The notes under the pieces were generated by a model, which was not told the origin of the DNA, did no database searches, and saw only the letters and a list, made by a program, of their open reading frames with translations. A DNA stretch of 64,000 nt, from NCBI RefSeq assembly GCF_019049285.1, contig NZ_JAGMUL010000038.1, forward strand, positions 1 through 64,000, written 5' to 3'. This document shows positions 50,702 through 59,499 of this stretch, piece by piece; within the stretch, counting starts at the first letter, position 1; each line of letters begins with the position of its first letter. The DNA is from Streptomyces sp. AC550_RSS872. GTDB lineage: Bacteria; Actinomycetota; Actinomycetes; Streptomycetales; Streptomycetaceae. The position numbers were made by a program, and so were the translations under genes.

Positions 50702-51202
50702 ATGGGCGCCGCCGACGCAATCGCTCTGGACGGCTTCCTGGACGAAGAGACGGTGCCCGGCCTGCACGGCACGAGCACCCGGTTCCGCATCTTCGTCTCC
50801 CCGACGGACGAGCGCACGGACGAGATGGTCCTGCCCTGCACGGTGACCGACCCGGTCATGGCGGCCGCCGTGCTGAACGACCTGGTCCCCGGCGACAAGG
50901 TCCGCGTCACCGGCTACTTCCGGGTGCCCCGCACCCCGGACGAGCCGATGTGGCTGGCCGTCACCGCGCTCGAACTTCTGCAGACCGCACCGCAGCCCAC
51001 CCACCCCGACCCCGACACCGGCGAGGCCATCACGGCGATGCTGGAGCGCTACGGCCCGTACGTCTGCTTCATCGACGCCGACACGGACGAGGTGCCGGTG
51101 TGGACGGAGACCGGCGCCTGGGTCGGCGTCGCCGACACCCCCGCCGACATCGCAGAGCTGCTCGACTCCCACGAGCAGCGCCACGGCGTCGGCGGCGACT
51201 AG
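50702..51202 (+). CDS. hypothetical, possibly OB-fold protein
   Basis: 166 residues, ATG. Strand-rich N-terminal 90 residues (TRFRIFVSPTDERTDEMVLP, GDKVRVTGYFRVPRTPDEPM, WLAVTALELL) follow the order of an OB-fold single-strand DNA-binding domain. The C-terminus contains a second small beta unit (YVCFIDADTDEVPVWTETGA). Seen beside DnaN and a Lsr2-like gene, it might assist replication, but no SSB motif is diagnostic. Confidence 0.55.
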   Translation: MGAADAIALDGFLDEETVPGLHGTSTRFRIFVSPTDERTDEMVLPCTVTDPVMAAAVLNDLVPGDKVRVTGYFRVPRTPDEPMWLAVTALELLQTAPQPTHPDPDTGEAITAMLERYGPYVCFIDADTDEVPVWTETGAWVGVADTPADIAELLDSHEQRHGVGGD

Positions 51203-51215
51203 CCGGAGGCCCGTT

Positions 51216-51682
51216 GTGCCGATCCGGCCCGAGAACGTGCTCCGCTACCCGCCCGACTGGCCCGAGATCAGCTTGGCCATCAAGGAACGGGCCGGGTGGC
51301 AGTGCGAATGCCAGGGCGAATGCGGCCGGGGCACCCACCCCGGCCGCTGCCCCAACGTTCACCAGGGCGATGCGTACGGCACCGGCAGCATCGTCTTCCT
51401 CACCACCGCCCACCTCGATCACCCGAGAACGTCGACCCCGCGAATCTGCGCGCGATGTGCCAGGGCTGCCACCTGCACCTGGACGCCGGACACCACGCCG
51501 TCACCCGCGCCCAGACCCGCGCCCGGGCCCTCGCCGACGCCGGACAACTCGCCGTCGACGTCGGCCTGGCCGCCACCCCGGTCATGCCGCCCACCCGGCC
51601 GCAGACCCCGCGCACCGTCCCGGCCCAGGACACCGAACAGCTCCTCCTGGATCTCCCCGCACCCGAAGGGACCCGCCCGTGA
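51216..51682 (+). pseudogene. HNH-nuclease-like gene with one-base deletion
   Basis: GTG with CCGGAGG. The first frame gives RPENVLRYPPDWPEISLAIK, ECQGECGRGTHPGRC and LTTAHLDH. After about 51420 the protein continues in the -1 frame as PENVDPANLRAMCQGCHLHL and DAGHHA to a stop at 51682. Together these are the two halves of a conserved actinobacterial protein related to HNH nucleases (Cys clusters plus the AHLDH His). One missing base explains the break. The stop overlaps the dnaN start (GTGA). Confidence 0.75.
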
Positions 51683-52797
51683 AGCTCACCATCGAACAGA
51701 CCGACCTCGCCGCGGCTGTCGGCTACGCCGCCCGCAGCCTCCCCGCCCGCCCGCCGGTCCCCGTCCTCGCCGGCATCCTCCTGGACGCCCAGCACGAGCG
51801 GCTGCGCGTCAGCGCCTTCGACTACGAAGTGTCCGCCGACACCGCCGTCCCCGCCACCGTCACCGAGAACGGCCGCGCCCTGATCTCGGGACGTCTGCTG
51901 TCCGACATCGTCTCCACCGTCCGCGGCACCGTGAGCCTCGAACTCCACGGCCCCCGCATGCTGCTCAAGGCCGGATCCGCCCGCTTCACCCTGGCCACCC
52001 TGCCCCTGGAGGAGTACCCCGCCCTCCCCGACCCCGGCGCCACCGTGGGTACCCTCGCCGGTCCCGCCTTCGCCGAAGCCGTCGCCCAGGTCGCGTGCGC
52101 GGTCAGCAAGGACCAGGCACTTCCGGTCCTCACCGGCATCGGACTGCGCCACGACAAGAAGGCCGGCACCCTCACCCTCTACACCACCGACCGCTACCGG
52201 TTCGCCGTCCGCACCCTCGCGTGGAAGGACGCCGACCTGCCCGACTGCACCGCCGTGATCCCCGCCGGGGCCCTGCAGGACGCCAGCAAGGCATCCGCCG
52301 ACGACACCACCATCGACCTCGCCCTGCCCACCGCCAACTCGGGCCTGCTCACCGTGCGCGGCGCACACCACACCAGCACCATCCGCGCCCTGGAAGGCGA
52401 ACTCCCCAAGTACGAGACGCTCTTTCCCACGGAGTTCGAGCACGAGGCCACCGTGGAGATCGCCGCGCTCAAGGCGGCCGTCCAGCGCGTCGCCCTCGTC
52501 TCCACCAAGAAGGAGGCGCCGATCAGGCTCACCTTCGGCGGCGACGGCACCCTCGTACTGGAAGGCGGCACCAGCGTCGACGCCCAGGCCGTCGACAACG
52601 TCACCACCACCCTCGAGGGCGGCGAGCTGAGCATCGCCTTCAACCCCTCCTTCCTGATCGACGGCCTCAACGCCCTGGGCACGCAGTCCGTCCAGTTCCA
52701 GTTCACCTCGCCCACCAAGCCCGCCGTCCTGCGCGGCCACGACAGCGACGACCAGGCGCTGCGCTACTGCCTCATGCCGGTCCGCCTCACCGGCTGA
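51679..52797 (+). CDS. dnaN: DNA polymerase III beta sliding clamp
   Basis: 372 residues from GTG overlapping the upstream stop. Three clamp domains: first to about residue 115 (KLTIEQTDLAAAVGYAARSL, GRLLSDIVSTVRG), second to about 245 (FAEAVAQVACAVSKDQALPV, TLYTTDRYRFAVRTL), third to the end (AALKAAVQRVALVSTKKEAP, LRYCLMPVRLTG). The final LMPVRLTG is the usual clamp terminus. The length matches chromosomal DnaN of streptomycetes, so it is full-size. A second clamp on an accessory element is unusual and suggests partial replisome autonomy. Confidence 0.9.
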   Translation: MKLTIEQTDLAAAVGYAARSLPARPPVPVLAGILLDAQHERLRVSAFDYEVSADTAVPATVTENGRALISGRLLSDIVSTVRGTVSLELHGPRMLLKAGSARFTLATLPLEEYPALPDPGATVGTLAGPAFAEAVAQVACAVSKDQALPVLTGIGLRHDKKAGTLTLYTTDRYRFAVRTLAWKDADLPDCTAVIPAGALQDASKASADDTTIDLALPTANSGLLTVRGAHHTSTIRALEGELPKYETLFPTEFEHEATVEIAALKAAVQRVALVSTKKEAPIRLTFGGDGTLVLEGGTSVDAQAVDNVTTTLEGGELSIAFNPSFLIDGLNALGTQSVQFQFTSPTKPAVLRGHDSDDQALRYCLMPVRLTG

Positions 52798-52821
52798 CCC
52801 ACCCGGAACGGAGGCGTCCCG

Positions 52822-52995
52822 ATGCCCGACACCCCGCGCACCGTCCTGGAGCGCTTCCCCGCCGGCGGCCCCCGCGGCTCCTGGCCCGCAGAGGAGTACG
52901 CCGAACAGCAGCGCTCCCAGGGCCAGCCCGCCCGGGTCGTCATGGACCTCCCCTCGGACACCTTCCTCGGCGTGACCGACATCCCCACCGACTGA
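52822..52995 (+). CDS. 57-residue hypothetical protein
   Basis: ATG with AACGGAGG. MPDTPRTVLERFPAGGPRGS, then a helix (WPAEEYAEQQRSQG) and VVMDLPSDTFLGVTDI. Coding character and ribosome site are clear; no family. Confidence 0.6.
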   Translation: MPDTPRTVLERFPAGGPRGSWPAEEYAEQQRSQGQPARVVMDLPSDTFLGVTDIPTD

Positions 52996-53033
52996 TCCGA
53001 CCCCACCCATCCCTGCACACAGGAAGGCCACCC

Positions 53034-53273
53034 GTGCGCATCAAGATCTCGATCGACCCGCTCCACGCCGACGGCACCCTCTGCACCCACGCGATCAAGC
53101 CGTCCGGCAAGCCCCGCGACCCCGACTCCGGCTGCACCGGCCGCCGCAGCTACCAGGTCGTGTGCAGCGAGCACGGCAACGTGGGCGAGCCTCACGGCCT
53201 GCGCGTCCTCGCCGAACCCGCCCAGCGCGCGCACCGCGACGAACACAAGAGGGCCCCCGCGGCCACCGCCTGA
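53034..53273 (+). CDS. small hypothetical Cys-containing protein
   Basis: 79 residues from GTG with CAGGAAGG. RIKISIDPLHADGTLCTHAI, SGCTGRRSYQVVCSEHG: three Cys and two His in the first 50 residues suggest a small metal site. The tail is basic. It sits between two ribosome-site-led small genes in the late part of the operon. Confidence 0.6.
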   Translation: MRIKISIDPLHADGTLCTHAIKPSGKPRDPDSGCTGRRSYQVVCSEHGNVGEPHGLRVLAEPAQRAHRDEHKRAPAATA

Positions 53274-53355
53274 CCGCCGCTCAACCCCCTCAGCGCCCGG
53301 GGCGGCCGTCGACCTCGAGTCCGGCCACCCCGGCGCCCAGACAGGAAGGACATCT

Positions 53356-53685
53356 GTGCCCCAGACCCGCCCCACCGTCGTCGTCCTGTGCGGCTCCACC
53401 ACCTACTGGGATGAGCTCGCCGAAGCCAACCTCTACGAGACCGCCGCCGGCCGCATCGTCCTCGCCCCCGGATGCAACCTCAAGCGCCCCCACCCCCTGT
53501 GGGCCGACCAGCAGCAGGCCGACCGGCTCAAGCAGGTGCTGGACACCCTCCACCTGCGGAAGATCGACATGGCGGACGAGGTCCTGGTCGTCAACCCCGG
53601 CGGCTACATTGGCGCCAGCACCGCCCGCGAGATCGACTACGCGCGCAGCCTCGGCAAGCCCATCCGGTACACAGAGCAGCTGTGA
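53356..53685 (+). CDS. nucleoside deoxyribosyltransferase-like protein
   Basis: 109 residues from GTG with AGGAAGGA. VVVLCGSTTYWDELAEANLY, AAGRIVLAPGCNLKRPHPLW, then IDMADEVLVVNPGGYIGAST and AREIDYARSLGKPIRYTE. The Asp/Glu in the MADEVLVV and STAREI segments match the compact nucleoside 2-deoxyribosyltransferase fold seen in phage and plasmid proteins. It could process modified nucleosides or be a non-catalytic relative. Last clear gene of the plus-strand operon. Confidence 0.75.
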   Translation: MPQTRPTVVVLCGSTTYWDELAEANLYETAAGRIVLAPGCNLKRPHPLWADQQQADRLKQVLDTLHLRKIDMADEVLVVNPGGYIGASTAREIDYARSLGKPIRYTEQL

Positions 53686-53742
53686 CCGACTCCCAGGAGA
53701 CACCCATGGACCCGGCTGGCCCGGTCACGCCGCTCCCCCCGG

Positions 53743-53903
53743 GCCTCCGACGCCCAGACCGCCCTCGTCTGTGACGAACCCGCCTGGCCGTACCGGTCGG
53801 CGTGCGCTGCTGGCGGGGGCATCGCCCACCTTCGGCTGTGGTGGGCCTGAGAGCACGGGCACGTCGCGAACGTCACCGAGACCGGCCTGGGCACGTTGAC
53901 TGA
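53743..53903 (+). pseudogene. scrap of a small conserved gene
   Basis: One plus frame reads ASDAQTALVCDEPAWPYRSA, GGGIAHLRLWWA, a stop, then EHGHVANVTETGLGTL, which together resemble a small actinobacterial protein. An internal stop and missing residues between the parts show decay. An ATG at 53706 leads into another frame. Confidence 0.4.
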
Positions 53904-53955
53904 ACTAAGGACGGTGTTTTCGCAGGTCAGGGTATGTTCCTGCTAGCTTCCCGGA

Positions 53956-55235
53956 ATGGTTGATCTACAGGGTCCCGAGAGGGATCTGGCAAGTCTTGTC
54001 CTGCCCGAAATCGGTCGGCTGGTTGCGACGGGTGATCCGTGGGAGCCGTACCGGCTGCTCGATCCGGCCGACAGGCCGGTGGAGCCGGTGGCGGTGTACT
54101 TCGCGGATCTGCAGGCGGCCGGCAAGCCCGCGACCACGATCAGATCCTTCGGCATGGACCTGCTGCGCTGGTGGCGCGTCCTCTGGGTCCTGGATGTGCA
54201 GTGGGACCGTGTGTCCCGGGTGGAGGCCCGGGACTTCGCCCGGTGGATGCAGATCGCGGACAAGCCGGTCCGGGTCCACTGGCGCCACCGCGGCAAGGAA
54301 ACGATCGCCGCGGCTCGGAAGCCGGGCAGTCCGGCGCCGGGAACGCCGAACCCGGTGACCGGCAAGCCGACGCCGGGCAAGAAGTACGCGCCCTCCACGC
54401 GCGCACAGCGAGACGGTGCTGCGGATCTTCTACGACTTCCACCTTGACCTGGGGACCGGACCGATCGTCAACCCGTTCCCGCTCGACCGCTTCCGCCGGG
54501 CGGCCCGGGCCAACGCCCACCACAACCCACGGGATGCCTTCGCGAACGAACAAAAAGGCCGCTACCGGCCCACCGTCCCGAAGCGAATACCGCGGCGGAT
54601 CCCGGACGAGAAGTTCAACGAGCTCTTCGCCGCGCTGAAGTGCAACCGGGACCGCGCCCTGCTGGCGTTCTGGGTCTCCACCGGAGCCCGTGCCGAGGAA
54701 CTCCTCACTGGTCGGCAGGCCGACGCCGACCCCGGCCAGCAGCTCACGGCTGTGATCCGCAACGGCACCCGCGAGGTCCAGCGCCTTCCCGCCTCGCCGG
54801 ACGCCTTCGTCTGGCTACGGCTCTACCAGGAAGAGGCACGGCGCGACGGGCTGCCCCGAGGGCGTCATCTGCCGTTGTGGGACCCTGCGGCGACCCTGGC
54901 GGCCCCTGAACTACCACGCGGCCCGGGCGATGCTGAATCGCGCCAACGGTCTTCTGGACGCCAACTGGTCGCTTCACGACCTCCGTCACACCGCGTCCTA
55001 CCGCATGGCCCGCGATCCCGAACTCCCGCTGACCGACGTGCAATGGGTCCTCGGTCACCGGCTCATCACCACGACACAGATTTACCTGCCGTCCAGCGAG
55101 GACGAGGTGATCACCAACGTCCTGGCACACCACGCCCGCCAGGCCCGCAGGCGGGAGAACCCACCGCCGCAGCCGGTCGCGCCCGGCTACGACCCCGCCG
55201 CGCTCACCAACCTCTTCGGGCGGCCCGTCTCATGA
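53956..55235 (+). pseudogene. tyrosine recombinase, Tn554 TnpA-like, two frameshifts
   Basis: Reading VDLQGPERDLASLVLPEIGR and SFGMDLLRWWRVLWVLDVQW for the N-domain; a shift at about 54405 (from STRAQRD to HSETVLRIFYDFH); then STGARAEELLTGRQADADPG (catalytic Arg); a second shift near 54895; and LHDLRHTASYRMARD, VLGHRLITTTQIYLPSSEDE (HxxR, His and Tyr). All catalytic motifs survive but in three frames. The stop overlaps the large recombinase start (ATGA), the arrangement of the paired recombinases of Tn554-type elements. Confidence 0.8.
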
Positions 55236-57697
55236 CGACGAGCGTCGAGTCGGAGGTTCTGTCGAAGAGGGCGGTGTCCCTTGAAGGTTCGGCGGCGGCC
55301 GCGCTGCGCGAGAAGTACCCCGAGCGCGAGGTGCCCGGCACATGGGCGGCCAGCCGCGACACCCGCGAACAGGTCTTGGACCGCCTCGCGGGCCCGCCCC
55401 ACCGGCCCGCGCAGGAAGCGGCGGCATGGGCCCGCATCCGTGGCGCGCGACGGGTCCTGGAGTGGCTGGAGGGCTTCCCCGGTGCCAGCTGGCAGCAGAG
55501 ATGGAACGCCAGCTCGGCCGGCACCGGCCCTTACGAAATGCTCGCGGACATCCGCACCTGGTCGAAGAAGGCCGGGCTGCGGAGTGTTCCGGACAAGGAG
55601 ATCAACATCGGGACGACCGCGCTGGTCTGCGCGGATGTGGTGCGTCCGTCTCCCGAGTGGTTGCTCGCGCGACACGTCCGGACTCTGCGGACGGTGATGA
55701 TGGAGGTCCGCGATCCCGCCGGGTTCGCCCGTCTGGAAGGCACCGTCCCGCCCGACTTGTGGTCATCCAAGAGCGGACGCGGCGCCCACGGCATGATCGC
55801 CGTTCTCCTGGCCGCGAAGGGCGGCTACATCCAGGACCTCACCTTCGGCGACATGCTCGCCCTGCGGCCGGCCACCTGGATCACCGGGAGACGCTCGCTG
55901 AACCTGGCCTACTCCTGGCTGCGGAATGCGGGCGTGGTCCCGTTCGAAGGGCCGGCGACGCTGCGGGACGTCGAAGTACGGGCCGGGCAGGTCAGCGCCG
56001 ACCGGCTGGTCGACCGCTACCAGCTGAAGTGCCGGCCCGTCCGCGACCTGATCGTGGACTACCTGACCGAGCGGCAGCCGTCCCTCGACTACGGGTCCTT
56101 GGTGGGGCTGTCGCGGATGCTCGCCTCCCAGTTCTGGGCCGACCTCGAGCGGCACCACCCGGGCATCGACTCCCTGGACCTGGCCCCGGATGTCGCGGCG
56201 GCCTGGAAGGCCCGACTGGCCACCAAGACCATGCGCACCCGGCAGCCCGACGGAACCGTCATCGAGGTGACCAGTCCCCGCAGCAGCGCTACCTACGTGC
56301 TGATGAGCATCCGCGCGTTCTACCTCGACCTCGCCCAGTGGGCGGTCGATGAACCCGGACGCTGGGGGCCGTGGGCCGTCCGATGCCCGATCAAGGCGGC
56401 CGAGATCTCCACGAAGAAGCTGGAGCGGCAGCAGAAGGCCCGGATGGACCAGCGCACGCGGGAGCGGCTGCCGGTGCTGCCCGTGCTGGTGAGGACCGCG
56501 GACCAGCGGCTCAAGGAGGCCACGATCCGTCTTAAGGCCGTTCTCGCCGCACCGGCCGGCTCCCGCTTCACCGCCCTCGGAGTGACCTACACCAAGGCGC
56601 GGTCGTCGACGTGGGCCGACCCGAACCGCACGACCACCGTCTATCCCGAGCAGGGCAAACGGCTCGACCTGCGGATGTCGGAGAACCGGGCTTTCTGGTC
56701 CTGGGCGGCGATCGAGGTCCTGCGCCACACCGGCATCAGGATCGAGGAGTTGTTGGAACTGAGCCATCACAGCATCGTTCAGTACAGGCTGCCGACGACC
56801 GGCGAGATCGTTCCCCTCCTCCAGATCGCCCCGTCGAAGACGGACGAGGAGCGGATGCTGCTGGTCACCCCGGACCTGGCGGACGTCCTCAGCGCGATCG
56901 TCTCCCGTGTCCGTGACAGCAGCGGCGCCATTCCCCTGGTCGCGAGTTACGACACGATCGAGAAGACGTGGAACCCGCCGATGCCGCTTCTCTTCCAGTG
57001 GTTTTCGAACGGGGAGAACCGGGCCCTGTCGCCCGGTCTGCTCCGCAAAGCGATCGGCCAGACGCTGACCGGGGCCGGGCTGACCGACAACACCGGTCAG
57101 CCGCTCCACATTCAGCCGCACGACTTCCGCAGGATCTTCATCACCGACGCCGTCCTGAACGGTCTGCCACCCCACATCGCCCAGGTCATCGCAGGTCACC
57201 GCAGTATCGGCACCACGATGGGCTACAACACGGTCTACCCGGCCCAAGTGATCGAGGCACACAGGGCGTTCATCGCCCGCCGGCGCAACCTTCGGCCGAG
57301 CGAAGAATACCGAGTGCCGACATCGGAAGAGTGGGACTCCTTCCTCGCCCACTTCGAACGGCGCAAGCTGTCGCTCGGCATCTGCGGCCGGGCCTTTGGA
57401 ACCGACTGCATTCATGAACACGCGTGTGTCAGATGTTCCATGCTCCGGGTTGACCCTGAGGAACGGCCCCGTCTGGAGGAGATCCGCGACAACCTCGTCG
57501 CCCGGATCGCCGAGGCCGAACGAGAGGGATGGCTCGGCGAAGTCGACGGCCTCAGCGTCAGCCTCGCCGCGGCTGAGGAGAAACTCACCCAACTCGATGC
57601 CGAACACGCCCGCGCGTCGGCAGTGGTCCACCTCGGCCTGCCGAGCTTCAGCCGGATCGCGGCCCGATCCAGTGAGGCGGATGACCCGTCTCCCTGA
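55232..57697 (+). CDS. large tyrosine recombinase, Tn554 TnpB-like
   Basis: 821 residues from the ATG that overlaps the upstream stop; the much longer open frame starting at 54416 is partly the broken neighbour read through. An N-terminal 500 residues of helical core-binding type are followed by the catalytic domain: TGIRIEELLEL (Arg at about 503), the beta-strand Lys region (IAPSKTDEERM), HDFRRIFITD (His-x-x-Arg near 630), AGHRSIGTTMGYN (His and Tyr nucleophile near 664). The C-terminus carries a Cys cluster (CGRAFGTDCIHEHACVRC) and the EIRDNLVARIAEAEREGWLG helix typical of the large recombinase of these transposons. It appears intact. Confidence 0.85.
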   Translation: MTTSVESEVLSKRAVSLEGSAAAALREKYPEREVPGTWAASRDTREQVLDRLAGPPHRPAQEAAAWARIRGARRVLEWLEGFPGASWQQRWNASSAGTGPYEMLADIRTWSKKAGLRSVPDKEINIGTTALVCADVVRPSPEWLLARHVRTLRTVMMEVRDPAGFARLEGTVPPDLWSSKSGRGAHGMIAVLLAAKGGYIQDLTFGDMLALRPATWITGRRSLNLAYSWLRNAGVVPFEGPATLRDVEVRAGQVSADRLVDRYQLKCRPVRDLIVDYLTERQPSLDYGSLVGLSRMLASQFWADLERHHPGIDSLDLAPDVAAAWKARLATKTMRTRQPDGTVIEVTSPRSSATYVLMSIRAFYLDLAQWAVDEPGRWGPWAVRCPIKAAEISTKKLERQQKARMDQRTRERLPVLPVLVRTADQRLKEATIRLKAVLAAPAGSRFTALGVTYTKARSSTWADPNRTTTVYPEQGKRLDLRMSENRAFWSWAAIEVLRHTGIRIEELLELSHHSIVQYRLPTTGEIVPLLQIAPSKTDEERMLLVTPDLADVLSAIVSRVRDSSGAIPLVASYDTIEKTWNPPMPLLFQWFSNGENRALSPGLLRKAIGQTLTGAGLTDNTGQPLHIQPHDFRRIFITDAVLNGLPPHIAQVIAGHRSIGTTMGYNTVYPAQVIEAHRAFIARRRNLRPSEEYRVPTSEEWDSFLAHFERRKLSLGICGRAFGTDCIHEHACVRCSMLRVDPEERPRLEEIRDNLVARIAEAEREGWLGEVDGLSVSLAAAEEKLTQLDAEHARASAVVHLGLPSFSRIAARSSEADDPSP

Positions 57698-57803
57698 CCC
57701 ACCGTGAGGCCGACGCGAAGGAAGTACGGAAATCGGTATGCGCAGGTTGTGACGATGGTCCTAGTCTCGGTACGGGAGTTCCGAGTTGGGGACACCCGTT
57801 GGA

Positions 57804-59099
57804 ATGCACAGTGAGGATCCGCGCGTGATCTCGATCTACTTGTCTCCGAGCAACCCCCGCTGGACCCCGAAGACCGAGGCCGACCTCCAGGCCGCGATCA
57901 CTGGCGGTCTCATCGGGGAGAAGCACTACTTCGACGCCAAGGAGATGCTCGCCACGAAGGGCGACAACAAGGAGTTGGCGCGCGACCTGTCGTCCTTCGC
58001 CATCGACGGCGGCACGATGATCGTCGGGCTGGCCGAGGACAAGCAGAACGGCACCTTCAGCCTCTCGCCCCAGCCGCTGCAGGGACTCCCCGAGAAGGTC
58101 GAGCAGGTCGCCCACTCCATTCCTGACCCTCCCCTGGTGATCCTCACCGACCCCATCAAGTCGGACGCCGATCCCACCCAGGGATACCTCCTCGTTCACA
58201 TCCCGGCCAGCCCGCTGGCCCCGCACATGGTCGACGGGCGCTACTACGGACGCGGCGACAAGACCAAGCGGACCCTGCCCGACTCCGAGGTCTTCCGGCT
58301 TCACGAACGACGCCGGAACGCTGAGCAGGATGCGCTCGCCCTGCTCCGGCAGGAGATCGACAACGACCCGATGCACGACATCGGGAAGCAGTCCCACTTC
58401 TTCCTCGTCGCCCAGCCCCTCGCCGCCCCGCGGGACATGCTCCTGGCCCTCACCACGGGCCCGAAGTGGAACATGCAGCTCACCGAGTTCATCAACAAGG
58501 CCTACACCCCCGACGTCAACACACGCCTCAACGACGTCCCCGAGGCCTACCCGAAGCTCACCGACGCGGAGGGCGGCTATCGGCGCAGCGGAGGAGCGGC
58601 CCGGGCGACCCGCAATCTCGGCGAGGGCCGAATCTTCACCCCGGACCCGGGGGCCTACCACGACGAAAACGCGCTCGAACTGCAGGTCTTCGAGAACGGC
58701 GGTATTCGGCTCTTCTCCAGCCGCCTCTCTGAGCAGATCGAGGGAGCAGAGACGGAGGATCACTTCCTCTACGATCCCATCGCGGTGAGCAACACTCGCC
58801 GCTTCCTTGCCCTCGTGCGTGAGGCCGCGGCGACATCCGGTTACATGGGCAACTGGGCCCTCGCTGTGGGCGTCACGAGGCTTCGCGGACGCCGTCCCTA
58901 CACCAGCGTTCCGCAGAACCAGCGCTGGCTTTCCGGCCCGCAGAACCGCTACGACCGGGACACCTACGAGCAGGCCACGGAGACAACCTGGGCCGAACTC
59001 AACGAGACTCCCGGAGCCGTCACTCGCCGCCTCATCGGCTCCTTCCTGCGAACCCTCGCAGTCGAGGAGTACTACGACACCGCGCTGAACGACGACTGA
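57804..59099 (+). CDS. AlbA/Schlafen-type DNA-binding domain protein
   Basis: 431 residues from ATG at MHSEDPRVISIYL; TTG at 57786 is an alternative. The AlbA_2 domain is clear: EKHYFDAKEMLATKGDNKEL, DLSSFAIDGGTMIVGLAED and DPTQGYLLVHIPAS, with YYGRGDKTKR. The C-terminal half (ALELQVFENGGIRLFSSRLS, NWALAVGVTRLRG) is an additional alpha/beta region without a known name. Such proteins accompany mobile elements and defence loci, where the domain may act on RNA or DNA. It occupies the position where Tn554-type elements usually carry a third gene. Strong terminator follows. Confidence 0.75.
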   Translation: MHSEDPRVISIYLSPSNPRWTPKTEADLQAAITGGLIGEKHYFDAKEMLATKGDNKELARDLSSFAIDGGTMIVGLAEDKQNGTFSLSPQPLQGLPEKVEQVAHSIPDPPLVILTDPIKSDADPTQGYLLVHIPASPLAPHMVDGRYYGRGDKTKRTLPDSEVFRLHERRRNAEQDALALLRQEIDNDPMHDIGKQSHFFLVAQPLAAPRDMLLALTTGPKWNMQLTEFINKAYTPDVNTRLNDVPEAYPKLTDAEGGYRRSGGAARATRNLGEGRIFTPDPGAYHDENALELQVFENGGIRLFSSRLSEQIEGAETEDHFLYDPIAVSNTRRFLALVREAAATSGYMGNWALAVGVTRLRGRRPYTSVPQNQRWLSGPQNRYDRDTYEQATETTWAELNETPGAVTRRLIGSFLRTLAVEEYYDTALNDD

Positions 59100-59107
59100 C
59101 TCGAACC

Positions 59108-59154
59108 CAAGAGGCCCCTCAGCCGCCCGAGAAGGGCGGCTGAGGGGCCTCTTG
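59108..59154 (+). terminator. strong terminator hairpin
   Basis: 21-base perfect arms (59108-59128 and 59134-59154), 5-base loop, directly after the AlbA-domain gene. Confidence 0.85.
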
Positions 59155-59179
59155 TTAGTTCAGAGAAGGAGCCTCCACC

Positions 59180-59413
59180 ACGAACAGCGCCGGGGAGATC
59201 TGGGACGAGCTCACCGCCCGCTTCCCCGGCCCGCTGGTTCTGCTGGAGCACTGGCCCGCCGGCGACGGCGCCGACCACGATCGCCTTTGACCAGGTCGGC
59301 CTTCCAGGCCGACCTGGTCAAAGGCCCCCGCCAACCCCGCCCACGACCTCTGCCAGGCCTGGATGCAGGCGTACGGACACGACCTGCTCGCGATCTCCCA
59401 GCCCACCGCGTAG
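59180..59413 (+). pseudogene. small gene split by a 42-bp palindrome, start codon lost
   Basis: An AGAAGGAG site is followed by ACG where ATG is expected, then NSAGEIWDELTARFPGPLVL and LEHWPAGDGADHDR. A 42-base insertion (59285-59326) introduces TGA. Removing it restores the frame exactly to PANPAHDLCQAWMQAYGHDL and LAISQPTA with a TAG at 59411. The ancestral product was about 63 residues; family unknown. Confidence 0.65.
59284..59324. repeat. near-perfect palindrome, 19-base arms
   Basis: CCTTTGACCAGGTCGGCCT (59284-59302), loop TCC, and its exact complement (59306-59324). It interrupts a small gene without other loss. No second copy was noticed in the window. Confidence 0.85.
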
Positions 59414-59431
59414 CCAGCGCGGGCACCTGTC

Positions 59432-59482
59432 AAAAGGCCCTGTCCCCATCCGTGCTCACGCCGGATGGGGACAGGGCCTTTT
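59432..59482. terminator. bidirectional terminator hairpin
   Basis: 20-base arms (AAAAGGCCCTGTCCCCATCC and its complement, 59432-59451 and 59463-59482) with flanking A and T runs, between the split plus-strand gene and the minus-strand parB remnant. Confidence 0.85.
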
Positions 59483-59499
59483 GCGTTCCAGCCGTCGTA

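Noticed and set aside
33178..53685. Relaxase or type IV secretion genes in the transfer operon
   Set aside because: No MobA/TraI histidine motifs and no VirB-like set are seen; the single FtsK/TraB-type pump is the expected Streptomyces arrangement.
33178..53685. Cluster of the GACCCGGA repeat known from pSVH1 as TraB site
   Set aside because: I noticed only an isolated copy near 35950; the only dense word cluster is GTAC at 37818-38368.
54416..55231. N-terminal extension of the large recombinase to 1093 codons
   Set aside because: The extra part is a segment of the broken upstream recombinase gene; the coupled ATG at 55232 fits the family start.
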